Source: Micromonospora sp. RHAY321
Lineage (GTDB): Bacteria; Actinomycetota; Actinomycetes; Mycobacteriales; Micromonosporaceae
DNA length: 64,000 nucleotides
Assembly (NCBI RefSeq): GCF_023896955.1
Contig: NZ_JAMHIW010000011.1
Location: 1-64,000, forward strand
Direction of reading: 5' to 3'
The position numbers and the translations under genes were made by a program. The notes below the pieces were generated by a model. That model saw only the letters and a list, made by a program, of their open reading frames with translations. It was not told the origin of the DNA and did no database searches. Shown here piece after piece: positions 19,388 through 27,459 of the stretch (positions within the stretch are counted from its first letter, which is position 1; every line of letters starts with the position of its first letter).

Positions 19388-20806
19388 CTAGCAAGGTTCG
19401 ACGGGGCGACGAGGCCCCTGCGACGGCGGCCGGACCTGGTCCGCCGGCTGCTCCCGATCCCCCACGGCCCGGTCGCGGGTCGCCCAGGCGACCACGAACA
19501 CCACCGTCCAGAGCACCCCGAGCAGCACCGCCGCCGCCGTCCCGCTGGCCGTGTCCAGCCCGAGGTAGAGCCGCGCGCCACCGACCCCGAGAACGCCCGC
19601 GGCGGCCGCCGTCCAGGCCGCCACCGCCACCGGCCACCGGGTGCCCCGGGACACCAGCCAGGCCAGGGTGCAGAAGCTGGCCGCCACCACCGCGTTCTGC
19701 GTCGGGAACGGCACCGATTCGCCGCCGTTCGGGCCGGCCCCCGGCGAACCGGTGAGTTCGGCCACCACGGCCAGCACCAGCAGCGGCACGAACGCACCCA
19801 CCGTGCCCACCACGCTCAGCAGGTCCGCCCGGAAGGGGCGGTTCCGCCACGCCAGCACCGCCGCCACCACCGCCACCAGCACGATCAGCACCCACCCGCG
19901 CAGCACCGACACCACGGCCATGGTGAGGTCGGCGGCACCCGGTGTCCGCCGGGCGGCGAACCAGTCCCCGATCGCCCCGTCCAGCGCGGCCAGCCCGCTG
20001 TTGCGGACACCGACGGCGAGCAGGCCGGCGATGGCGAGCCCGGCGGCGAAGAGCAGCAGGAGCCCCGCGGCGAGATTGAGCAGCAGCGTCCAGGCCGGCC
20101 CGATCCGCATCGCCACCAGGAAGAACAGCACCCCGTAGCGGGCGCTGAGCCAGCGCACCGGGGGCAGCGCGCCGGCCCGGGAGAGCAGCGCCCGTGCCGG
20201 ATCCGGGTTACGGCCGAGCCACCGGCCGGCGAGCACCACCGCGAGTAGGCCGGCCAGCAGCACCAGTGCCGCGCCGGTGGCCCGGCCCAGCAACCGGGAG
20301 ACAGTGTCGTACGACTCACCGGCCAGGTGACCGAGCAGCACCGACCCGCCCACCCAGGTCACCACGCCGGCCAGGTTCCACGGCGCGAACCGCCGGTACG
20401 GCATCCCGGCCGCCCCGGCCAGCCGGGGCACCAGGGTGCGGGCGAAAGCCACCCAGCGCGCGGCGAACACGCCCCGACCACCGAGTCGGGCCAGCATGGC
20501 GTCCGCCCGGCTCCACCGCGCGGGCCCGACGCGGTGGCCCAGCCCGGCACGCAGCCGTGGGCCGTACCGCCGTCCGGCGCGGAACGCCAGCCCGTCGCCC
20601 AGGACCGCCGCGACGATCATCGTGAGCAACGCCGGGCCCAGCCGCAAGGTACCGTTGTAGGTGAGGAAGCCGACGAGCAGCAGGGTAGCCTCACCCGGCA
20701 CCAGCAGGCCGAAGATCACCGCGGTCTCGCCCGCCACGATCAACGCGGCGACCAGGTAGATCCACAGGGTGGGCAGACCCTGCACCAAGGTCAGCAGGTC
20801 GTGCAC
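19388..20806 (-). CDS. DedA - degenerate PAP2 fusion membrane protein
   Basis: 472 aa. Residues 1-190 are a DedA domain with LLVPGEATLLL and the hallmark ARTLVPRLAGAAGMPYRRF. Residues about 230-450 follow the PAP2 phosphatase topology, but its catalytic signature is missing: the PSGH site reads FPTQNA (about 367-372), the R-x-Y-L-G-x-H-x-x-x-D site reads ARLYLGLDTASG (about 411-422), and the first K...RP motif is not visible. Both catalytic histidines are absent, so phosphatase activity is unlikely. The GTG at 20806 has GGGGG upstream. It is divergent from typA. A role in lipid carrier transport or binding is an inference from DedA. Confidence 0.85.
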   Translation of the reverse strand: MHDLLTLVQGLPTLWIYLVAALIVAGETAVIFGLLVPGEATLLLVGFLTYNGTLRLGPALLTMIVAAVLGDGLAFRAGRRYGPRLRAGLGHRVGPARWSRADAMLARLGGRGVFAARWVAFARTLVPRLAGAAGMPYRRFAPWNLAGVVTWVGGSVLLGHLAGESYDTVSRLLGRATGAALVLLAGLLAVVLAGRWLGRNPDPARALLSRAGALPPVRWLSARYGVLFFLVAMRIGPAWTLLLNLAAGLLLLFAAGLAIAGLLAVGVRNSGLAALDGAIGDWFAARRTPGAADLTMAVVSVLRGWVLIVLVAVVAAVLAWRNRPFRADLLSVVGTVGAFVPLLVLAVVAELTGSPGAGPNGGESVPFPTQNAVVAASFCTLAWLVSRGTRWPVAVAAWTAAAAGVLGVGGARLYLGLDTASGTAAAVLLGVLWTVVFVVAWATRDRAVGDREQPADQVRPPSQGPRRPVEPC

Positions 20807-20939
20807 TCAGGCCCCCGGGACACGGGAGTCAGCATGCCAGCCGGGGGAACGACCCGGACAGCAGTTTCACCAGAGATCAGGGGCACCTGGGGGTGACCCC
20901 GACGCAGCCTGCGCGAGCGCAGGCGGAAGGATAGAGGGT

Positions 20940-22808
20940 ATGCAGCTTCGCACCGACCTCCGCAACGTCGCCATCATCGCTCACGTCGACCACGGCAAGA
21001 CCACCCTGGTCGACGCCATGTTGCGGCAGGCTGGCGCGTACGGCGCCCGGGGTGAGACGACCGAGCGGGTCATGGACTCGGGTGACCTGGAACGGGAGAA
21101 GGGCATCACGATCCTGGCCAAGAACACCGGCGTGCGTTACCTGCCGGCCGACGGCTCGGACCCGGTCACCATCAACATCATCGACACCCCCGGCCACGCC
21201 GACTTCGGTGGCGAGGTGGAGCGCGGCCTGACGATGGTCGACGGTGTGGTGCTCCTGGTCGACGCGAGCGAGGGCCCGCTGCCGCAGACCCGCTTCGTGC
21301 TGCGCAAGGCGCTGCGGGCGCGACTCCCGATCATCCTGGTGATCAACAAGGTGGACCGTCCGGACGCCCGGATCAAGGAGGTCGTGGACGACACCTACGA
21401 GCTCTTCCTCGACCTGGACGCCGACGAGGAGCAGATCGACTTCCCGATCGTCTACGCCTGCGCCCGCGACGGCATCGCCTCGCTGACCCAGCCCGCCGAC
21501 GGCTCGGTGCCGGACGACAGCACCTCCCTGGAGCCGCTGTTCCGCACCCTGCTGGACACCATCCCGCCGCCCGCGTACGAGGACGGCGCGCCGCTGCAGG
21601 CGCACGTCACCAACCTGGACGCCTCGCCGTTCCTCGGCCGGCTGGCGCTGTGCCGCGTCCGCCAGGGCACCATCACCAAGGGCCAGACGGTGACCTGGTG
21701 CCGCACCGACGGCAGCACCCAGCGGGTCCGCATCTCCGAGATGCTGATGACCGAGGGCCTGGAGCGCAAGCCGGCCGAGTCGGCCGGCCCCGGCGACATC
21801 ATCGCGGTCGCCGGGATCTCCGAGATCATGATCGGTGAGACGCTGGCCGACCCGGAGAACCCGGTGGCGCTGCCGCTGATCACCGTCGACGAGCCGGCCA
21901 TCTCGATGACCATCGGCACCAACACCTCGCCGCTGGTCGGCCGGGTCAAGGGCTCCAAGGTCACCGCACGGATGGTCAAGGACCGCCTCGACAAGGAGCT
22001 GATCGGCAACGTCTCGCTGCGGGTGCTGCCCACCGAGCGGCCGGACGCCTGGGAGGTGCAGGGCCGTGGTGAGCTGGCGCTGGCCATCCTGGTCGAGCAG
22101 ATGCGCCGGGAGAGCTACGAGCTGACCGTCGGCAAGCCGCAGGTGGTCACCCGCGAGATCGACGGCAAGACCTGCGAGCCGGTCGAGCGGCTGACCATCG
22201 ACGCCCCCGAGGAGTACCTGGGCGCGATCACCCAGCTCCTCGCCACCCGCAAGGGCCGGATGGAGCAGCTGGTCAACCACGGCACCGGCTGGATTCGGAT
22301 GGAGTGGCTGGTCCCGGCCCGGGGCCTGATCGGCTTCCGTACCGAGTTCCTCACCGACACCCGGGGCACCGGCATCCTGCACCACGTCTTCGAGTCCTAC
22401 GAGCCGTGGTTCGGCGAGCTGCGTACCCGCAACAACGGCTCGCTGGTCGCCGACCGCGCCGGCGCGGTCACCGCCTTCGCGATGATCAACCTCCAGGAGC
22501 GCGGGCAGCTCTTCGTCGAGCCGACCACCGAGGTGTACGAGGGCATGATCGTCGGGGAGAACTCCCGCTCCGACGACATGGACGTCAACATCACCAAGGA
22601 GAAGAAGCTCACCAACATGCGGGCGTCGACCTCCGACGAGACCGAGAAGCTGATCCCGCCGCGCAAGCTGTCGCTGGAGCAGGCTCTCGAGTTCTGCCGC
22701 GAGGACGAGTGCGTCGAGGTCACCCCGACCGCCGTCCGGATCCGCAAGGTCGTGCTCGACCAGCAGCTGCGCGGTCGCGCGGCGGCCCGCCGCAAGCACG
22801 CCGGCTGA
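20940..22808 (+). CDS. typA: Ribosome-associated GTPase TypA/BipA
   Basis: Translational GTPase of 622 aa that acts in 50S assembly and stress or low-temperature growth. All GTPase motifs are intact: AHVDHGKTTL (G1), DTPGHADFG (G3), NKVDRPDA (G4). EF-G-like domains II, III and V follow, with the family C-terminal domain (NMRAS, ECVEVTP). The ATG at 20940 has GGAAGGA about 8 nt upstream, and the N-terminus (MQLRTDLRNVAIIAHVDHG) matches the family, so upstream in-frame starts are rejected. It is monocistronic, with a strong hairpin after the stop. Confidence 0.97.
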   Translation: MQLRTDLRNVAIIAHVDHGKTTLVDAMLRQAGAYGARGETTERVMDSGDLEREKGITILAKNTGVRYLPADGSDPVTINIIDTPGHADFGGEVERGLTMVDGVVLLVDASEGPLPQTRFVLRKALRARLPIILVINKVDRPDARIKEVVDDTYELFLDLDADEEQIDFPIVYACARDGIASLTQPADGSVPDDSTSLEPLFRTLLDTIPPPAYEDGAPLQAHVTNLDASPFLGRLALCRVRQGTITKGQTVTWCRTDGSTQRVRISEMLMTEGLERKPAESAGPGDIIAVAGISEIMIGETLADPENPVALPLITVDEPAISMTIGTNTSPLVGRVKGSKVTARMVKDRLDKELIGNVSLRVLPTERPDAWEVQGRGELALAILVEQMRRESYELTVGKPQVVTREIDGKTCEPVERLTIDAPEEYLGAITQLLATRKGRMEQLVNHGTGWIRMEWLVPARGLIGFRTEFLTDTRGTGILHHVFESYEPWFGELRTRNNGSLVADRAGAVTAFAMINLQERGQLFVEPTTEVYEGMIVGENSRSDDMDVNITKEKKLTNMRASTSDETEKLIPPRKLSLEQALEFCREDECVEVTPTAVRIRKVVLDQQLRGRAAARRKHAG

Positions 22809-22827
22809 CCCACCAGCACCCGGGACC

Positions 22828-22859
22828 GGGCGCGTCGGCCGCTTGCGGCCGGCGCGCCC
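22828..22859 (+). terminator. Terminator of typA
   Basis: A 15-bp stem (one U-G pair) with a minimal loop, 19 nt after the typA stop. Confidence 0.85.
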
Positions 22860-22908
22860 GTCCGCTTTCCGGCGGGGGTACGTCGCCCTCCCCCGTCGAA
22901 CGATCGGC

Positions 22909-22914
22909 TACGGT
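22909..22914 (+). promoter_or_regulatory. Leaderless -10 box
   Basis: TACGGT followed by 7 nt and the ATG at 22922. Confidence 0.55.
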
Positions 22915-22921
22915 CACCGGC

Positions 22922-23782
22922 ATGACCTGGGATGATCTCGACGCCCACCTGGACAAGGTGCCCGGCACCGTCTCGGCGTACGTGGGCCGCCTCGACGCGC
23001 CGCCGACCTGGACCCGCCACGCCGGCGCCGCCCACTACGCCGCCAGCACCATGAAGGTGGCGGTGCTCGCCGCCCTGTACCGTGCCGCCGACGCCGGCAC
23101 GCTGGAGCTGGACGCCCCGGTCCCGGTGGTCAACCAGTTCGACTCGGCCCAGCCCGGCGCGCCCCGGTTCTCCTGCGCCCCGCACTACGACAACGACGAC
23201 GCCGTCTGGGAGCGCGTGGGTGGCACGGCGCCGCTGCGCTGGCTCGCCGAGCGGATGATCGTGCGGTCCAGCAACCTGGCCACCAACCTGGTCATCGGCC
23301 ATGTGGGGCTGCCCGCCGTCGCCCAGGCGTGGGCGCTGGCCGGCGCCCGGCACAGCATCACCGGCCGGGGCATCGAGGACTTCGCCGCCCGCGAGGCCGG
23401 CATCACCAACCTGGTCACCGCCGCCGACCTGGCCGCTCTGCTCGGCGCCCTGGCCACCGGGGCCAGCAGCCCTGGATGCCTCGCCTCGCCGGCTGGCTGC
23501 GCGGCCATGCTGGACGTCCTGTTCGCGCAGGAGCACCGCGAGGACCTGGCCGCCGGCCTGCCCGAGGGCACCCGGATCGCACACAAGAACGGTTGGGTAC
23601 GCGGCGTCCGGCACGGCGCCGGGGTGGTTCTGCCCGACGACGCCCCGCCGTACCTGATCGCGGTCTGCACCACCACCGAGCTGGCCGACGGCGGCCCGAG
23701 CGGCGACGAGGTCGAGGACGACGCCTGCCGCCTGATCGCCAACGTCTCGGCGCGGGTCTGGGCCGCCCGCCACCAGCTCTGA
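22922..23782 (+). CDS. Class A beta-lactamase-fold serine hydrolase
   Basis: 286 aa. The active-site triad of the DD-peptidase/beta-lactamase fold is present: SxxK as ASTMKVAVLAALY (about residue 41-44), SxN as VRSSNLATN and KxG as AHKNGWVRG. There is no signal peptide or lipobox, so it seems cytosolic, which is unusual for a beta-lactamase; such proteins are often esterases or of unknown role. The start is the ATG at 22922, 7 nt after TACGGT. A lysoplasmalogenase gene follows in the same direction but has its own -10 box. Antibiotic resistance should not be inferred from fold alone. Confidence 0.82.
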   Translation: MTWDDLDAHLDKVPGTVSAYVGRLDAPPTWTRHAGAAHYAASTMKVAVLAALYRAADAGTLELDAPVPVVNQFDSAQPGAPRFSCAPHYDNDDAVWERVGGTAPLRWLAERMIVRSSNLATNLVIGHVGLPAVAQAWALAGARHSITGRGIEDFAAREAGITNLVTAADLAALLGALATGASSPGCLASPAGCAAMLDVLFAQEHREDLAAGLPEGTRIAHKNGWVRGVRHGAGVVLPDDAPPYLIAVCTTTELADGGPSGDEVEDDACRLIANVSARVWAARHQL

Positions 23783-23797
23783 CCGGTCGACTCCGGC

Positions 23798-23803
23798 TAG
23801 GCT
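23798..23803 (+). promoter_or_regulatory. -10 box of the lysoplasmalogenase gene
   Basis: TAGGCT, 16 nt after the previous stop; here a short leader with a CGGAG ribosome site follows before the ATG at 23833. Confidence 0.45.
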
Positions 23804-23832
23804 GCTCGCACCCCCCACCCCGGAGCCCGCCG

Positions 23833-24534
23833 ATGCCCCGCAGTCGTGTCCTCCTTGCCACCTTCCTCGCCGTGACGGTGGCGAACCTGCTGGCCAACGC
23901 CACCGACAACGGCGTGGCCGAGCTGCTCACGAAGCCGCTGCTGATGCCGCTGCTGGCCGCGTACCTCTGGCGGGCCACCGCCGAGCGCGGCGCCCGCCCG
24001 GACCGGCTGGTGCTCGCCGCGCTGGCCTTCTCCACCGGCGGCGACGTGGCGCTGCTGGGCGACGGCACCGGTTGGTTCATGGCCGGCATGGCCTGCTTCC
24101 TCGCCGCGCACCTGTGCTACCTCGCGGCGTTCACCCGGCACGGTGCCGCGACCGCGCTGCGCCGTACACCGCTGGTCGCGGTCCCGCTGGGGTACGCGGT
24201 GCTGACCGTCGTCGCGCTGACCTGGATGTGGGCGGGGCTCGCCGACGACGGGCTGGCCGTGCCCGTGGCCGGCTACGCGCTCGCCCTGGCCGCGATGGCC
24301 AGCACCGCCGCCACCCAGGGCTGGCGGGTCGGTCTCGGCGCCGCGCTGTTCCTCGGTTCCGACATGGTGATCGCCGCCGGGGTCGCCGGGATGGCCCAGC
24401 CACCCGGCACGCCGGTCCTGGTGATGGCGAGCTACGCCGCCGGCCAGGCGCTGATCGTCCTCGGTCGGGCCGCCCGCACCGGTAGGCCGGACGGCGCGTC
24501 GGTCACTCCAGCAACTGCGCCCGCAGCGCCGTGA
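23833..24534 (+). CDS. Lysoplasmalogenase (YhhN/TMEM86 family)
   Basis: 233 aa integral membrane protein with about seven or eight helices. The family signature is visible: TKPLLMPLLAAYLWR, FSTGGDVALLGDG and FLGSDMVIA, in which the aspartates are proposed catalytic residues. The eukaryotic relatives hydrolyse the vinyl-ether bond of lysoplasmalogen; the bacterial substrate is less certain. The ATG at 23833 has CGGAG 7-8 nt upstream. Its 3' end overlaps the convergent phosphatase gene by 32 nt, so the two transcripts are antisense to each other at their ends. Confidence 0.85.
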   Translation: MPRSRVLLATFLAVTVANLLANATDNGVAELLTKPLLMPLLAAYLWRATAERGARPDRLVLAALAFSTGGDVALLGDGTGWFMAGMACFLAAHLCYLAAFTRHGAATALRRTPLVAVPLGYAVLTVVALTWMWAGLADDGLAVPVAGYALALAAMASTAATQGWRVGLGAALFLGSDMVIAAGVAGMAQPPGTPVLVMASYAAGQALIVLGRAARTGRPDGASVTPATAPAAP

Positions 24535-25300
24535 GGGTCTCCTCGGTCAGCCCGAGCCCGTCGCGCAGGTAGCCGTCGAACGAGCCGTGCACCCGGCGCA
24601 CCTCCTGGTAGCCGGCGTCGAGGTACTCCGGGCGGACCTCCAGCACCGGCAGCACGGCGTCGACATCCAGCTCGGGCTGCCGCCGCCGCATCGCCTCGAC
24701 GATCACCGCGCGCAGGCTGTCGGTCAGCGGGTTGTTGCGCAGGTACTCGGCGCGGATCGTGGCCTCGTCAACGCCGAGCGCGGTCAGCAGAATGGCGGTG
24801 AGCCAGCCGGTGCGGTCCTTGCCGGCGGAGCAGTGGTAGACCAGCGGCAGGTTCTCCGGTCGGGCGGCCAGCCGCACCGCCTCGGCGAAGCCGACCCGTG
24901 CCGACTCCCCGGTGACGAACCAGCGGTAGATCTCCGCCATCGCTCCCGCCGTGCCCTGCCGGGCCAGCTCGGCGTACGCGTTCAGGTCGTGGCCGAGCAG
25001 CACCGCCGAGACGTACGTGAAGACCGGGTGCTCCGGGTCGTGCACCGGCAGGTGCACCACCCGGGGTTCGCCGACCAGCCGGTCCGACGGGGCCACCGCG
25101 ATCTCCGAGCCGTCGCGCAGGTCCACCACGCAGGCCGGCCCGAGCTTCGCCAGCACCGGCAGGTCCTCGTCGGTGAGGCGGCCCAGCGCCGGCGTACGGA
25201 TCAGTCGTCCGGCGCGTACCCGTCGGCCGTCCGCACCGATCAGGCCACCCAGGTCACGCGCGTTCGGCGCGCCCACCAACTCCCAGTCCCGCCCGGTCAT
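24503..25300 (-). CDS. Tyrosine/serine protein phosphatase (Y_phosphatase3 type)
   Basis: 265 aa cytosolic phosphatase of the DSP-like group that includes mycobacterial PtpB. The P-loop is VYHCSAGKDRTGWL (Cx5R with the extra K-D typical of the group), and the N-terminus NARDLGG and RAGRLIRTPALGRLTDED are also diagnostic. PtpB-like enzymes act on phosphotyrosine, phosphoserine/threonine and some phosphoinositides; the target here is unknown. The ATG at 25300 has GGGGAG about 5 nt upstream. It is divergent from the dipeptide epimerase gene with only 44 nt between starts, and its 3' end overlaps the lysoplasmalogenase gene. Confidence 0.9.
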   Translation of the reverse strand: MTGRDWELVGAPNARDLGGLIGADGRRVRAGRLIRTPALGRLTDEDLPVLAKLGPACVVDLRDGSEIAVAPSDRLVGEPRVVHLPVHDPEHPVFTYVSAVLLGHDLNAYAELARQGTAGAMAEIYRWFVTGESARVGFAEAVRLAARPENLPLVYHCSAGKDRTGWLTAILLTALGVDEATIRAEYLRNNPLTDSLRAVIVEAMRRRQPELDVDAVLPVLEVRPEYLDAGYQEVRRVHGSFDGYLRDGLGLTEETLTALRAQLLE

Positions 25301-25331
25301 CCGGTCTCCCCTCCCGCCGCGTGCCTCCGTA

Positions 25332-25337
25332 TAGGGT
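25332..25337 (+). promoter_or_regulatory. Leaderless -10 box of the epimerase gene
   Basis: TAGGGT followed by 7 nt and the ATG at 25345. Confidence 0.6.
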
Positions 25338-25344
25338 GCCCCAC

Positions 25345-26442
25345 ATGACGATCTCGGCGGTACGCACCCACCGGGTTTCCGCCCCCTTACACACCCCGTT
25401 CGTCACCGCGTTGCGCCGCACCACCACAGTGGACACGCTGGTCGTCGAGCTGATCGACGGCGACGGCCGGTCCGGCTTCGGCGAGGCGCCGCAGGTCTGG
25501 CAGGTCACCGGCGCGTCGGTGGCCGGCGCTCAGGCCTGCGTGCGGGAACTCCTCGGGCCGCTGTTGACCGGGCGCGACCCGGACGACCTGGTGACCCGCT
25601 GCGCGGAGGTGCAGCGCGCGGTGGTGGGCAACGAGGCGGCGAAGGCCGCGGTGGACGTGGCCCTGCACGACCTGGTCGCCCAGCGGCTGGGCGTACCCCT
25701 GGTGCGGCTGCTGGGTGGCACCTCGCTGCGGGTCCCCACGGACGTCACGCTGGCCGCGGGCGACGCGGTGGACCTGGCGGCGGCCGCGCGGCAGCGACAG
25801 GCCGACGGTTTCGGCGTGCTCAAGTTGAAGGTCGGCACGGACGCGGCCGGTGACCTGGAGCGGGTGCGGGCGGTCCGCTCGGCGGTCGGCGCCGGTGCCC
25901 GGATCCGGCTCGACGCGAACCAGGGCTGGACGCCCCGGGAGGCGGTCCGGGTGATCCGTGGCATCGAGGACGCGGGGCTCGACGTGGAGCTGGTCGAGCA
26001 GCCGGTGGCCCGTTGGGACCTGGACGGGATGGCCTGGGTCAGCGACCGGGTGTCGGTGCCGATCCTGGCCGACGAGGCGGTCTTCGGGGTTCGTGACCTG
26101 GTGGAGGTGATCCGCCGTCGGGCGGCCGACCTCGTGAACGTCAAGTTGGCCAAGTGCGGCGGGCTGCACCCGGCGCGCACCCTGCTGGAGCTGGCCGCCG
26201 CGCACGGCCTCGGCACGGTTGTCGGGTCGATGATGGAGAGTCAGGTGGGCATCGGCGCGGCCGCGAGCCTGGTCGCCGCGTACGGCACCACGGCCGTCGC
26301 CGACCTGGACGCCGCATGGTGGCTGGCCTGGTCGCCGGTGCAGGGTGGGATCCGCTACGAGGGGGCCACCGTGGTGCTGCCGGACGCTCCCGGCCTGGGC
26401 ATCTCGGGCCTGACTGAAGCAAATATGCAGCCTCGCAGTTGA
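25345..26442 (+). CDS. Dipeptide epimerase (enolase superfamily, YkfB-like)
   Basis: 365 aa. The enolase-superfamily residues of the muconate-lactonizing subgroup are all there: the general base pair in LKLKVG and KLAKCGG, and the metal ligands in LDANQGW, VEQPV and ADEAV. A C-terminal DLD (VADLDAAW) corresponds to the DxD motif that binds the dipeptide amino group in L-Ala-D/L-Glu epimerases. It probably epimerises dipeptides released from peptidoglycan. Support comes from the neighbour: an NlpC/P60 endopeptidase starts about 60 nt downstream, as in Bacillus ykfB-ykfC. The ATG at 25345 follows a TAGGGT box by 7 nt. Confidence 0.9.
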   Translation: MTISAVRTHRVSAPLHTPFVTALRRTTTVDTLVVELIDGDGRSGFGEAPQVWQVTGASVAGAQACVRELLGPLLTGRDPDDLVTRCAEVQRAVVGNEAAKAAVDVALHDLVAQRLGVPLVRLLGGTSLRVPTDVTLAAGDAVDLAAAARQRQADGFGVLKLKVGTDAAGDLERVRAVRSAVGAGARIRLDANQGWTPREAVRVIRGIEDAGLDVELVEQPVARWDLDGMAWVSDRVSVPILADEAVFGVRDLVEVIRRRAADLVNVKLAKCGGLHPARTLLELAAAHGLGTVVGSMMESQVGIGAAASLVAAYGTTAVADLDAAWWLAWSPVQGGIRYEGATVVLPDAPGLGISGLTEANMQPRS

Positions 26443-26502
26443 TGATTGTTGGTTTCTTTCATAGTGTTTGCGGAGGACGGCCGACACGAGCTGGGGGTTG
26501 AC

Positions 26503-27420
26503 GTGGAGCTGCAACCGGGCCGCGAGGCCGTCGTCCGGGTCGCGGTGGCGACGCTCTGGACCTCCCCCGAGGCTGTCCGCCCCGTCGACCGGCCTGCGCT
26601 CACCGCCCGCGCCGACATCCCCGCCTGGGTCTCCGGCCTGGACACCGACCAGCAGGTCGGCGACTGCGTGCTGAGCCAACTGCTGCTCGGTGAACGGGTT
26701 CTCGTCAGCGAGCTGCGCCCCGACGGTTGGGCCCGGGTGGTGGCCGTCGAACAGCCGGCCGCGAAGCTGGACCCGCGCGGCTACCCGGGCTGGCTACCCG
26801 CCGACCAGCTGATCCCCGCCGACCCGACCGCCACCGGGACCCCGCTGGTGGTGGACGCCACGGCCGTCGCGCTGCGCGCCGCACCGGACGGGCCGGTGGT
26901 GCTGCCCGGCGTGGTCGTCGGCACCCGGCTCGTCCCGGCCGGCCCGGTGCGCGACGGTTGGCAGCCGGTGCACGTCCCCGGCCACGCCACGCCGCTCTGG
27001 CTGCCCGACGATCAACTGGTCCCGGCACCGGCCGAGCCGCCCAGCGCCGCCGCCGTGCTGGCAGTGGCGCAGCGGCTGCTGCACGTGGTCTACGTCTGGG
27101 GCGGGCTCTCCGCGTACGGCATCGACTGCTCCGGCCTGGTGCACCTGGCCTGGCGCCGGTTCGGGGTGCTGCTGCCCCGCGACGCCGACGATCAGGCGGT
27201 GGCGACCACTCCCCTGCCGCTGGGCGCGGAACGTCCCGGCGACCTCTACTTCTTCGCCCGTCCCGGCCGGAAGATCCACCACATCGGGATCGTCACCGCC
27301 GTTCCCGGCGACAACGAGAACCGGCGGATGCTGCACGCCTGCTACCGGCGGCGGCGGGTGGTGGAGGAGCCGCTGCCAGCCGATCGGACCGCGACCCTGG
27401 TCGGCGCGCACCGGGTCTGA
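26503..27420 (+). CDS. NlpC/P60 cell-wall peptide endopeptidase (YkfC-like)
   Basis: 305 aa. Two SH3b-like modules (about residues 10-90 and 100-170) precede a C-terminal NlpC/P60 domain with the catalytic cysteine in YGIDCSGLVHLAWRRFG, histidine in KIHHIGIV and a third polar residue in MLHACY. Without a signal peptide it should act in the cytosol on imported muropeptides, like YkfC, which cuts gamma-D-Glu-diamino-acid bonds. The preceding dipeptide epimerase would process the released L-Ala-D-Glu. I place the start at GTG 26503, with GGGGG 5-8 nt upstream; in-frame starts at 26446 (TTG) and 26464 (GTG) are possible. Confidence 0.88.
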   Translation: MELQPGREAVVRVAVATLWTSPEAVRPVDRPALTARADIPAWVSGLDTDQQVGDCVLSQLLLGERVLVSELRPDGWARVVAVEQPAAKLDPRGYPGWLPADQLIPADPTATGTPLVVDATAVALRAAPDGPVVLPGVVVGTRLVPAGPVRDGWQPVHVPGHATPLWLPDDQLVPAPAEPPSAAAVLAVAQRLLHVVYVWGGLSAYGIDCSGLVHLAWRRFGVLLPRDADDQAVATTPLPLGAERPGDLYFFARPGRKIHHIGIVTAVPGDNENRRMLHACYRRRRVVEEPLPADRTATLVGAHRV

Positions 27421-27422
27421 CC

Positions 27423-27452
27423 CCGGCCGGGCGCGTCCCCGCACCCGGCCGG
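27423..27452. terminator. Bidirectional terminator
   Basis: A perfect 9-bp stem (CCGGCCGGG with CCCGGCCGG) and a 12-nt loop, between the convergent NlpC/P60 and terC genes. Confidence 0.75.
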
Positions 27453-27459
27453 TGACGAC

